Of a stretch of 64,000 nt of DNA, positions 16,760-24,549 are shown one piece after another. A model generated the notes under the pieces. The model ran no database searches. It was not told the DNA's origin and worked only from the letters and a program-made list of their open reading frames with translations. The first letter of the stretch is position 1. Each line of letters opens with the position of its first letter. The position numbers and the translations under genes are program-made. Origin of the DNA: Bog-756 sp049517675 (GTDB taxonomy: Bacteria; Actinomycetota; Acidimicrobiia; Acidimicrobiales; RAAP-2); NCBI GenBank assembly GCA_049517675.1, contig JBEKRV010000004.1, positions 49,846 to 113,845 of the forward strand. The letters are read 5' to 3'.

Positions 16760-16808
16760 GGCCCACCGGCCGGGTCGGCACCGAGCCGGTCAAAGTGTCC
16801 TTCGACCC

Positions 16809-16837
16809 TTGTCCGTCGGGGACACCACCGGTCTAAT
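16809..16837 (+). promoter_or_regulatory. MFS gene promoter, leaderless
   Basis: TTGTCC at 16809-16814 and TCTAAT at 16832-16837 are 17 bp apart, a near-ideal spacing. GTG 16844 starts 6 nt after the -10 and there is no ribosome site, so the message is probably leaderless. Confidence 0.65.
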
Positions 16838-16843
16838 GGCCGG

Positions 16844-18499
16844 GTGAGCGCTGGCCCGCAACCGACGACGGCGCTGCGTCCGCACCGCTGGGCCGCACTG
16901 GCGGTCCTGTGCTCCTCCGTGCTCATCGCCAATGTGGACGTCACGATCCTCAACGTGGCCCTGCCGACCATCGTGCGGAAGCTCGGCGCCACCACCAGTG
17001 ACCTGCAGTGGATCGTGGACACCTACGCGATGGTCCTGGCGGGCCTCCTGCTCGTCGGCGGCAGCCTGGCCGACCGGTTCGGACGCAGACGGTTCCTGCT
17101 GATCGGACTGGCGGTGTTCGCCGGTGGGTCGATCGGTGCCGCGTTCTCGGACTCGGTGCACCTGCTGATCGCGTGCCGGGCCGTGATGGGCGCCGGAGCC
17201 GCGCTGTTGATGCCCTCGACGCTGTCGATCATCAACGACGTCTTCCGGGACACCGGCGAGCGGGGACGGGCGATCGGGATCTGGGCCGGGACCAGCGGCC
17301 TCGGGATCGCCATCGGCCCGATCGCCGGAGGACTGCTCCTCTCGAGGTTCTGGTGGGGATCCGTCTTCCTGGTCAACGTCCCGATCGTGGTGGCCGCATT
17401 CGTGGGGGCCGTCGTGCTGGTGCCGGACTCGAAGAACCCCCACGCCGACCCACCGGACCCCGTCGGGGCGATCCTGTCGATCGCCGGTCTCGGCTTGCTC
17501 CTGTGGGCGATCATCCAGGCCCCCAACGAGGGCTGGACCTCCCCGGCGGTCGTGGGCGCCGGCATGGGCAGCCTCGCCATCCTCACCGGATTCGTCGCCT
17601 GGGAGGCGCACAGCCCGCACCCGATGCTCAAACTCTCGTTCTTCTCCGACCGCTGCTTCTCGGCAGCCGCAGCCGCCGAGTGCCTCGGACTGTTCGGGCT
17701 GATGGGGGCGCTGTTCGTCCAGACCCAATTCCTGCAATTCGATCTCGGGTACTCGGCGCTTCAGGCCGGGGTGCGCATCCTGCCCATCGCCGCCGTGCTG
17801 GGGGTGAGCGCACCCCTGTCCCCGCTCGCCGCCCGACTGGTCGGGGTCAAGGCCACGGCCGCTTTCGGACTGGCGGCGATCGCCGGCGGTCTCCTGCAGA
17901 TCTCCATGACCTCGACGGCCCACGTCACCTACGCCGACGTGGTGCCCGGCATGTTGTCGATCGGCATGGGTGCGGGGTTCTTGATGCCCACCGCCACGAA
18001 CTCCGTCGTGGGCTCGGTTCCCCAGGGCGATTCCGGGATCGGATCGGCCACCAACGGTGTGGCTATCCAGGTGGGTGGAGCTCTGGGGGTCGCCGTCGTC
18101 GGCAGCGTGATGCTGACGCGCTACCAGAACCACATGGCGGCGGCACTCGCCGGCCGGCACGTGCCGGTGGCGGTCGCGCACACCATCCTCGGTTCGCTGG
18201 GCGGCGCACTCGCCGTGGCCGAAGCCGTCGGAGGCCCGACCGGCACTCTCCTGGCCGTCGCCGGACGCACCGCGTTCCTCAGCGGATGCAAGCTGTCGAT
18301 GGCCGTGGGTGCCGCGGTCGCCGTTGCCGGGGTCGTCATCGTCCTCATCGCCCTGCCGTCACGTCCGTCACGGATCGAAGGGAGTCGAGGTGGCGACTCG
18401 CGGGACACCGGGGAGTCCGGGCCCGCGTCGTCTAGCCCAGCGGTCGGGGTGTCGGAGGCTCTCCGGGGTGCACGGATCCGGCCTCACCGGGGCCGGTGA
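16844..18499 (+). CDS. MFS drug exporter, DHA2 (14-helix) family
   Basis: A 551-residue transporter of the EmrB/QacA type. SSVLIANVDVTILNVALPTI is the helix-1 motif D1 region and LADRFGRRRF is motif A. RAVMGAGAALLMPSTLSII and GIWAGTSGLGIAIGPIAGGLL (motif C, antiporter signature) follow. About 14 hydrophobic segments are visible. Such proteins expel hydrophobic drugs by proton antiport. The C-terminal 45 residues are hydrophilic, low-complexity and overlap the convergent membrane gene by 68 bp, so the last part may be readthrough of a lost original stop. A clear promoter lies immediately upstream. Confidence 0.9.
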   Translation: MSAGPQPTTALRPHRWAALAVLCSSVLIANVDVTILNVALPTIVRKLGATTSDLQWIVDTYAMVLAGLLLVGGSLADRFGRRRFLLIGLAVFAGGSIGAAFSDSVHLLIACRAVMGAGAALLMPSTLSIINDVFRDTGERGRAIGIWAGTSGLGIAIGPIAGGLLLSRFWWGSVFLVNVPIVVAAFVGAVVLVPDSKNPHADPPDPVGAILSIAGLGLLLWAIIQAPNEGWTSPAVVGAGMGSLAILTGFVAWEAHSPHPMLKLSFFSDRCFSAAAAAECLGLFGLMGALFVQTQFLQFDLGYSALQAGVRILPIAAVLGVSAPLSPLAARLVGVKATAAFGLAAIAGGLLQISMTSTAHVTYADVVPGMLSIGMGAGFLMPTATNSVVGSVPQGDSGIGSATNGVAIQVGGALGVAVVGSVMLTRYQNHMAAALAGRHVPVAVAHTILGSLGGALAVAEAVGGPTGTLLAVAGRTAFLSGCKLSMAVGAAVAVAGVVIVLIALPSRPSRIEGSRGGDSRDTGESGPASSSPAVGVSEALRGARIRPHRGR

Positions 18500-19265
18500 C
18501 CTTCCCGGAGAGGATCCCGAGCCCGGGAGCCAGCAGCGAGCTGTGCCTCCAGATCACGACGGCGGCCACCACGACCAGGTACAACGACTCGACGAGCACA
18601 CGGGCGGCCCATCCCCGGCCACCGATGGAGCCGAAGGTGCCCGGCGCCGCGATGGCGAACACCATGTAGATCGCGACGACCGAGGCGGCCAGGACGACCA
18701 GGATCGACACGAATGCGACGACGGAGACGTAGCTCTGTCCGACGCGACGGGACGGGCCCGACGGCGAATCGTCGGTCCGGGCCAGCGCGAGACCACGACG
18801 GAGATGGGCGCCGAGCACCAACAGGCTCACGAGCATGATGAGCAGGCTGACCAGGAGCAGTCGGTCCGTCACGTGGCCCACCGCTGACGAGTGGTGGGCA
18901 GTCAGCACCAAGAGCGCGGCCACGGCGAACGCGGACCCGGTGATGGCCGTCGTGATCGTGACGTACGAGACCACGAAGAAGTAGACCGAGTGGGGCCGAC
19001 GCCCGGTCGGGTCGGGTTCGGCCCGATTGGCCACCACGGCGATGATGACGATGCCGACCGCGGCGAACACGGCGGCAACGGCGACGACCTCGATCAGGGC
19101 CCCGGCGAGCGAGGAGAGCCCCAGCGTCGAGTCGACGATCCCGGACCCGCTGCTACCGACGCTCGGGGTCGGAATCTGCGTGGAGCCGGTCGAGAACCCC
19201 GGGATCGCGCCACCGGTCGACAGTCCGGGGATCGTGGTCGTGACAGCACCTAGCACGCCGCTCAC
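18432..19265 (-). CDS. Hypothetical membrane protein with five helices
   Basis: 277 residues from GTG 19265. A Gly/Ser/Thr/Pro-rich N-terminal segment (about 1-48) is followed by five hydrophobic helices. Examples are IEVVAVAAVFAAVGIVIIA, YVTITTAITGSAFAVAALL and VVAFVSILVVLAASVVAIY. No catalytic motif or known family was recognised. Its 3' end overlaps the tail of the MFS gene by 68 bp in convergent orientation. An inverted repeat lies 24 bp upstream of its start and could be an operator. Confidence 0.65.
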   Translation of the reverse strand: MSGVLGAVTTTIPGLSTGGAIPGFSTGSTQIPTPSVGSSGSGIVDSTLGLSSLAGALIEVVAVAAVFAAVGIVIIAVVANRAEPDPTGRRPHSVYFFVVSYVTITTAITGSAFAVAALLVLTAHHSSAVGHVTDRLLLVSLLIMLVSLLVLGAHLRRGLALARTDDSPSGPSRRVGQSYVSVVAFVSILVVLAASVVAIYMVFAIAAPGTFGSIGGRGWAARVLVESLYLVVVAAVVIWRHSSLLAPGLGILSGKVTGPGEAGSVHPGEPPTPRPLG

Positions 19266-19668
19266 CGCTCACCGCCTTTGCATCGCAACGATCCGGACCG
19301 GATGTCCGGATCGGCGGGGTCATCGTTCCACGGGGCTCGGCCCTCTGGGTGGATGGCCGTCGAAGGAACGGCCCACCGATGATTCCCGGGCTGCCGCATC
19401 GAAATCAGGGCATCACCGGGCAAATGACGGTCGGCCACCGGGGCCCGACCGCCGGACCCACCGGAATGCCTACCTCCATGATGGATGCCAGGTGACGGGA
19501 TGCGCGGACCGGATCACCGGCGCTCCGGATGACAAAGAAGCGTGAGTTCGAACATGGACAGACCGATCGGACCGGAGAAGCGGCTGATCGACGAGCTCGG
19601 TTGCCCGAGAGCGCCCCATGTCCTGCCTCGGTAGCATGCGAAGGGACAGCCGACGCAGGAGTTGAACC
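19266..19668. other. 403-bp intergenic region with an inverted repeat
   Basis: No protein-like frame is visible on either strand and its GC content is somewhat lower than the surroundings. CGATCCGGAC (19289-19298) and GTCCGGATCG (19304-19313) form a perfect 10-bp inverted repeat around CGGAT, just upstream of the membrane-protein gene. TAGCAT near 19633 and AGGAG at about 19659 suit the rightward repeat-protein gene. Confidence 0.45.
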
Positions 19669-20631
19669 ATGGAGGGCGATCCCGGCTTCGGTCCCTGTCG
19701 ACGTCGGCGACCATCGAGAACGGCCACTGTCACAGCGCTCGCTCTACTGGCAGTGGTCATGTGCAGTTCGTCGCTCGGACTTTCGGCGACCGCATCAGCG
19801 CTGACCCCCCGCACCTCGTCGTCCTTCGGAGCGCCGGCCCTCTGCAGTGAGCCCGCGTTCTCGTTGGAGACAGGCATCGAGCCGGCGGTAGGGGTCAGCA
19901 CGTTTGCCGTCGCCGGACCTTGCGCCGAGGTGTTCCCCACCGTCTCGAACTCTCTGGGGCAGGTCTCGTTCAATGCAGAGCCGCCACCTGCACACCTCAA
20001 CGCCCCGGTCGTGGGTATCGCCGCCGCGCGCAGCTCGTCGGGGTACTGGTTGGTCGCAGCAGATGGCGGTGTCTTCGCCCTCGGCGGTGTCGGATTCTTC
20101 GGCTCAGCCGCGACCATGCGCCTCGACGCCCCGATCGTGGGCATCGCCATCACTCCTGACGATCGGGGCTACTACCTGGTGGCGTCCGACGGAGGCGTGT
20201 TCGCCTTCGGTGACGCTGTGTACCAAGGGTCGATGGGCGGAAGACCTCTGCGCGCCCCCGTCGTCGGCATCGCCACCGATCCGCTGACCGGTGGCTACCG
20301 ACTCGTCGCCGCCGACGGAGGGGTCTTCGACTTCGGTGCACCGTTCCTGGGTTCGATGGCCGGGACCGAACTGGTCGAGCCGGTCGTCGGCATCGCCACT
20401 GATCCGACGACAGGCGGCTATTGGCTTGCCGCCTCCGACGGTGGGGCCTTTGCGTTCGGATCGCCCTTCTTCGGCTCTTGGGTGACGGACCCTTCGGGGC
20501 CGATCGTCGGCATCGCCTCTGCGCCTGACGAGCACTACTGGATCCTCGACCGATCGGGCAACCTCGCCGACTGCTCGACCGAAACTCCCGAATCAGGCAA
20601 TCCCGGTCCACCTTCGGGTTGCTTCACGTAG
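19669..20631 (+). CDS. Secreted GYW-repeat protein (second paralogue)
   Basis: 320 residues. RRRRPSRTATVTALALLAVVM and the following SSSLGLSATASA form a signal peptide cleaved around residue 44. Four full and one partial 40-residue repeats follow, with GYWLVAADGG and VFALGGVGFFGS-type cores and PVVGIA spacers. This is the same unit as in the 8985-10280 protein. Unlike that paralogue it has no Rpf-like domain; it ends with a short Cys-containing tail (LADCSTE, PPSGCF) that could form a disulfide. It probably makes an extracellular beta-propeller whose ligand is unknown. Confidence 0.75.
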   Translation: MEGDPGFGPCRRRRPSRTATVTALALLAVVMCSSSLGLSATASALTPRTSSSFGAPALCSEPAFSLETGIEPAVGVSTFAVAGPCAEVFPTVSNSLGQVSFNAEPPPAHLNAPVVGIAAARSSSGYWLVAADGGVFALGGVGFFGSAATMRLDAPIVGIAITPDDRGYYLVASDGGVFAFGDAVYQGSMGGRPLRAPVVGIATDPLTGGYRLVAADGGVFDFGAPFLGSMAGTELVEPVVGIATDPTTGGYWLAASDGGAFAFGSPFFGSWVTDPSGPIVGIASAPDEHYWILDRSGNLADCSTETPESGNPGPPSGCFT

Positions 20632-20717
20632 CTCCCGGGGTCGGCGATCCCATGCCATCGGGTCGACGGCGGTTGTCGAACCGATGTCGGGCAATCCGAC
20701 CATCGACGACCGGTCGA

Positions 20718-21476
20718 TCATCCGGCCGACGGGAAGTACCGTCCATTCCACTGCTCGGTGCCATCGGGTGCGTTTGGATCGACCGTCCCGAGGTACCGGC
20801 CCACTGCACTGCCGGAGGTTCCGTAGGCGACACACGTGAACGTGGATCCGATCGTCCACTGGTCCGGCGGTTGACACGAGACGTCGCTGACGCCGGTCGC
20901 GCCGAAGTCGGTGGGACCGGTACCGGTGACCTGGCCCTGGACGCTGTAGTCCAGGTCCTGGAGCGAAGGGCCGGAACGGGTCACACCGAGGAATGTCGGG
21001 ATGGCAATGGCAAGACCGATCAGGGCGACGTACCCGAACCCGATGATCAGAGCAGCGAGTGCGAGACCGGATCCCTTCGAGGCACCGCCGCTCTGCCGGA
21101 TCCTCGACCTGGCGGCGAAGGCGAGCGGGATGCCGACGAGAGCGCCGAGCGCACCGAGCACGATCACGAGTACGAGCGCCCAGATGGCCATCGGGCTCGT
21201 CCTCGCGGCAGCCAACCCCGGTCCTGGCGTACAGGGGTACGGATAGGGATGGGGATGGGGAAAGCCGACGACACCCGGCGGCGCCACTACGCTGGAGGGT
21301 GCCGGTGGCGGACCGGGTTGCCGGGGAGCGCTCGGATTCGGATCGGGCGCCGGGACGGCAGGCATCACGAGGGGCGGCAACGGCGGCATCGCCGAAGGGG
21401 ACGGGACAGGCTGCGGCGAGTACCACCTTCCGTCTGACGCCTGCCACCACCCCGGCTCTGGGGAAGATCGGCTCAT
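20718..21476 (-). CDS. DUF2510/DUF4190-type membrane protein
   Basis: 252 residues. The N-terminus PGWWQASDGRWY is the DUF2510 tryptophan motif common in actinobacterial membrane proteins. A long Pro-rich stretch to about residue 95 follows. Two hydrophobic segments (MAIWALVLVIVLGALGALV and LALAALIIGFGYVALIGLA) separated by RSRIRQSGG form a DUF4190-like pair. The C-terminal 75 residues are probably extracellular, with a Cys pair (SCQPP, FTCVAYG) resembling small DUF4333-like domains. ATG 21476 was chosen because the family motif begins there. Function unknown. Confidence 0.75.
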   Translation of the reverse strand: MSRSSPEPGWWQASDGRWYSPQPVPSPSAMPPLPPLVMPAVPAPDPNPSAPRQPGPPPAPSSVVAPPGVVGFPHPHPYPYPCTPGPGLAAARTSPMAIWALVLVIVLGALGALVGIPLAFAARSRIRQSGGASKGSGLALAALIIGFGYVALIGLAIAIPTFLGVTRSGPSLQDLDYSVQGQVTGTGPTDFGATGVSDVSCQPPDQWTIGSTFTCVAYGTSGSAVGRYLGTVDPNAPDGTEQWNGRYFPSAG

Positions 21477-21704
21477 CGGCGCCTTCCGGAGGTCAGCATG
21501 TGTCCGCCGGCGCCACCGTTCCAGATCGTCGCCATACCGGGTCATCGGATGGACACGGATGCTTCTTGAGGCGCCCCCGACCAGCGACTCCGAATCGGGA
21601 TCGGCCATCGGTCGGCGTGCGCATCCCGACGACAGGCGTCGCGGATGCATCACCTCATTTACAGTTGTCCCCATGGACCGTCGCGAGGGCAACCGGGGTG
21701 CGGC

Positions 21705-22265
21705 ATGGCCAAGCTGATCTACGTGGCGAACGTGTCCCTCGACGGCTACGTCGAGGACGTGCACGGCGGGTTCGACTGGACCGCGCCCACCGACGAGGTC
21801 TTCACATTCATCACCGACCTGCTGCGCCCCGTCGGTACGTTTCTCTATGGACGGCGCATGTACGAGACGATGGCCGCGTGGGAGCTCGACCCCACCCTCA
21901 CCGCCCAGTCGGAGCTCAGGGCCGGCTTCGCGCACATCTGGCAAGCGGCCGACAAGATCGTCTACTCCGCGTCACTGCACGCCGCCTCGACCACGAGGAC
22001 ACGGCTGGAGCGCCGCTTCGACCCCGATTCGGTCCGGGGGATGAAGGCGTCCGCCGCGAGCGATCTGACCATCGGGGGTTCGACCCTCGCGGCGCACGCA
22101 TTCGACGCCGGGCTCGTCGACGAGTACCAGCTCTTCGTGTGTCCGGTGCTCGTCGGCGGAGGAAAGCCCGCGTTCTCCGGCGACGCCCGCGTCACGTTGG
22201 ACCTGCTGGAGGAGCACCGATTCGGCAACGGCGTCGTGAACTTGCGCTATCGCATCCTGAGCTGA
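21705..22265 (+). CDS. Dihydrofolate-reductase-family (RibD C-terminal-like) reductase
   Basis: A 186-residue protein of the RibD-C/DHFR fold. AKLIYVANVSLDGYVED is the nucleotide-binding start, TFLYGRRMYETM the Gly-Arg loop and DLTIGGSTLAAHAF the second phosphate-binding loop. DEYQLFVCPVLVGGGKPAF is the C-terminal strand pair. Stand-alone members use NAD(P)H to reduce unknown substrates. ATG 21705 fits the family start; an in-frame ATG at 21645 would add 20 unconserved residues. TACAGT at 21660-21665 is a possible -10. Confidence 0.85.
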   Translation: MAKLIYVANVSLDGYVEDVHGGFDWTAPTDEVFTFITDLLRPVGTFLYGRRMYETMAAWELDPTLTAQSELRAGFAHIWQAADKIVYSASLHAASTTRTRLERRFDPDSVRGMKASAASDLTIGGSTLAAHAFDAGLVDEYQLFVCPVLVGGGKPAFSGDARVTLDLLEEHRFGNGVVNLRYRILS

Positions 22266-22491
22266 CCCTGCGCGCGGAGGCCCACGCCCCCCCCCGCCGG
22301 CGGTGGGTTCAGGCCGGCTTCGCCACCCGCGTACCCGGGTTCGGCACCCGTCCGCACCCGGCCGACCGACATGACGAGGACCTAGCCTCGTCAGCCACCC
22401 ACGACAGCGGGAAACGAGGCTCCGGAAGGACGAACGTCAGTGGATCGGCGTCAGATCGCCGGAGTTCCGCGCAATTTCCGAACGGATCAAG
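22266..22491 (+). other. Region holding the open but start-less 5' extension of the acetyltransferase
   Basis: It contains a run of nine C (22287-22295) and a 7-bp hairpin (GACGAGG 22373-22379 with CCTCGTC 22386-22392). From 22375 the acetyltransferase frame is open and reads RQWIGVRSPEFRAISERIK just before GTG 22492. That looks like family N-terminal sequence, yet no ATG, GTG or TTG occurs in this stretch. Confidence 0.5.
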
Positions 22492-22968
22492 GTGGCGACC
22501 CGACTCTCCGCCAAGCTCAGTGGATACTGCTGGGACGAGCCGGAGCCGGTCCGGGAGGTCTTCGAGGAGTTGATCGGCAAGCCCGTCGGTGACTCGATCC
22601 AGCTCATCCCGCCCTTCTATGCCGACTACGGGCTGAACATCACCATCGGCAGGGGTGTCTTCATCGGCTTCGAGTGCATGTTCACCGGCCACGGAGCCAT
22701 CGACATCGCCGACGAGGTCATGATCGCGAACAAGGTCAGTCTGGTCACGGCCGGTCACCCCGTCGAGCCGGACAAGCGACGGTCGTACATCACCGTGGAG
22801 CCGATCACGATCGAGAGGAACGTGTGGATCGGAACCGCCGCCACCGTCTTGCCCGGAGCGACCATCGGTGCCGACTCCGTTGTCGCGGCCGGGTCGGTCG
22901 TGACGCACGACGTCCCTCCGGCGACCCTGGTGGCGGGCGTGCCGGCGACTGTCATCAGGCACTTGTAG
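22492..22968 (+). CDS. Maltose/galactoside O-acetyltransferase-like hexapeptide protein
   Basis: 158 residues from GTG 22492. EVFEELIGKPVGDSIQLIPPFYADYGLNITIGRGVFI is the entry to a left-handed beta-helix, and ANKVSLVTAGHPVEP contains the catalytic His. IERNVWIGTAATVLPGATIG and VVAAGSVVTHDVPPATLVAG are the hexapeptide repeats and acetyl-CoA-binding coil. Members acetylate sugars. The protein is about 25-30 residues shorter than usual because the in-frame upstream sequence lacks a start codon. It may use GTG 22492, a rare ATT at 22474, or have lost its start. Confidence 0.78.
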   Translation: MATRLSAKLSGYCWDEPEPVREVFEELIGKPVGDSIQLIPPFYADYGLNITIGRGVFIGFECMFTGHGAIDIADEVMIANKVSLVTAGHPVEPDKRRSYITVEPITIERNVWIGTAATVLPGATIGADSVVAAGSVVTHDVPPATLVAGVPATVIRHL

Positions 22969-23097
22969 CGGAACGCCACCGGCTCGCCGGCGAAGCCGGG
23001 GCATGTGGGGTCGACCGTCCACCTACGTTCGCAGCTCCCGGGTTCCCGACCCGGCACCGGGCCGGACCGGTCACGAGCACGACGGTGCTCCATCTCC

Positions 23098-23103
23098 TAC
23101 GAT
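23098..23103 (+). promoter_or_regulatory. Candidate -10 of the lipoprotein pair
   Basis: TACGAT, followed by about 40 nt of leader and GGGGGA just before ATG 23150. No clear -35. Confidence 0.4.
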
Positions 23104-23149
23104 GCGTCCAGCACCGACTCGGTCGGTGGGACGCGGTGTTGGGGGACAG

Positions 23150-24508
23150 ATGCGTATCCGGGGGATTCAGGTGTTCGTGGTGGCGGCCGTGTGCTGCGGA
23201 TCACTGTTGACGGCGTGTTCGTCCGGGAGCTCGTCGGCGTCGCCGCCGACCGGCAACAGCGTGCCGCTGGTCAAGGGAGGGTCGCCGTCCAAGGCCGGGT
23301 ACCTCGTCTACTGGGACCAGAACGAGGAAGAGGACGTCCTGTCCATGCCGACGGGGGCACAGGGCCAGCTCGTACCGCCGTGGGACCCGAACGGCCAGAT
23401 GTGCGTGCTCCCCGACGGCCGGTTCGTGGTCGGGTACGACCCCACGCTTCCGGCGCAGGACGACGTGGGCAGCGCCAAGCCCTACAAGCAGCCGGCCGAC
23501 GGCATGGAGCTCGACGAGCCGAACGGTTCCTTCAGCGGCCAGGACCTCTACGTGCCCGGTCCCTACCGAATGCCGGGGCAGACGATCGGGAGTGACTCGC
23601 CGCCGACGGCGAACGGCGTGTTCAACAACAACCAGACCTACACGGGCTGCGTGGTCGACCGGTCCGGCAACGTGCTGGCCAACGACATCGCCACCGCCCA
23701 GGGCCAGTACCCACCCCCGAGCAGCGGCCGGCTGGTGGAGTGGTTCGCCCCCAGCTACACGAGTTACTGCATCGTCTACGGGCCCACGTCCGGTGGGTAC
23801 GGGCCCCACCACACGGACGGGACCGGCGGGCTCGCCCAGCCCGGCATGATGGCCCTGGCCGACAACGGCGACGTGCTCGTCCCCAACGTCGGCACGTCCA
23901 GTGTGCTCCAGTTCGCCCAGTCGTCGCTCCCCACCAGTGCCTCCCAGTGCCCGGGTGGGATCTATCCGCGTAGCAAGGTGCATGTCACGGCGTTCGTGAA
24001 GAACCTCCCGTTCCCGGCCGGCGTGGCCAAGGACCCGACGTGCGACTGCTTCGCGGTGAGCAGCTACATCGGGAACCCGTCCATCCAGTGGTTCACCGCC
24101 ACCGGCCAGCCCGAGCCCGGTCGCACCCCCGTGCCCGGCACCACGATCGCCGAGCTCGGGACGAACCCCGACCAGTACAACCCGTTCGGCATGGCGTTCG
24201 CCCCGGACGGCACGCTCTACTTCATCGACATCCACATCGCCTGTACCGGAGGTCTGACCAATTGCGGGCCGGCCGACTACGGGGGCCGGGTGATGCGGGT
24301 CACCTTCACCGGTGGCCAGCCCTCGACCCCGGTCGCGGTGGCCACGGGCTTCGACTTCCCGACGAGCGTGACGGTATGCGTGCCTTCCGAGCGAACGTGT
24401 CCGTATCCCACCGGCAAGCTCGTGGCACCTCTGTCGGGACCCTCCGAGAACTCGTCCCCGGACGCCGGGCCGAAGTCGGACGCCGCGGCCACGGCAGGGT
24501 TCGGGTAG
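23150..24508 (+). CDS. Lipoprotein with NHL/propeller-like fold
   Basis: 452 residues. Signal peptide VFVVAAVCCGSLLTAC ends in the lipobox LTAC with the lipidated Cys at about residue 22. The mature part has recurring short motifs such as MALADNGDVLVPN and MAFAPDGTLYFID that suggest an NHL or SMP-30-like beta-propeller. Many Cys residues (TCDCFAV, ACTGGLTNC) suggest disulfides. It is 41 bp upstream of a second propeller-type lipoprotein, so the two are probably co-expressed on the outer face of the membrane. Function unknown. Confidence 0.72.
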   Translation: MRIRGIQVFVVAAVCCGSLLTACSSGSSSASPPTGNSVPLVKGGSPSKAGYLVYWDQNEEEDVLSMPTGAQGQLVPPWDPNGQMCVLPDGRFVVGYDPTLPAQDDVGSAKPYKQPADGMELDEPNGSFSGQDLYVPGPYRMPGQTIGSDSPPTANGVFNNNQTYTGCVVDRSGNVLANDIATAQGQYPPPSSGRLVEWFAPSYTSYCIVYGPTSGGYGPHHTDGTGGLAQPGMMALADNGDVLVPNVGTSSVLQFAQSSLPTSASQCPGGIYPRSKVHVTAFVKNLPFPAGVAKDPTCDCFAVSSYIGNPSIQWFTATGQPEPGRTPVPGTTIAELGTNPDQYNPFGMAFAPDGTLYFIDIHIACTGGLTNCGPADYGGRVMRVTFTGGQPSTPVAVATGFDFPTSVTVCVPSERTCPYPTGKLVAPLSGPSENSSPDAGPKSDAAATAGFG

Positions 24509-24549
24509 GCGTCTCAGGTGCCGGCGCGCCGTTGACGAGGAGGAGATCG

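Noticed and set aside
22287..22295. Poly-C run as phase-variation tract
   Set aside because: It lies outside any convincing coding sequence or promoter element, so no switching role is supported.
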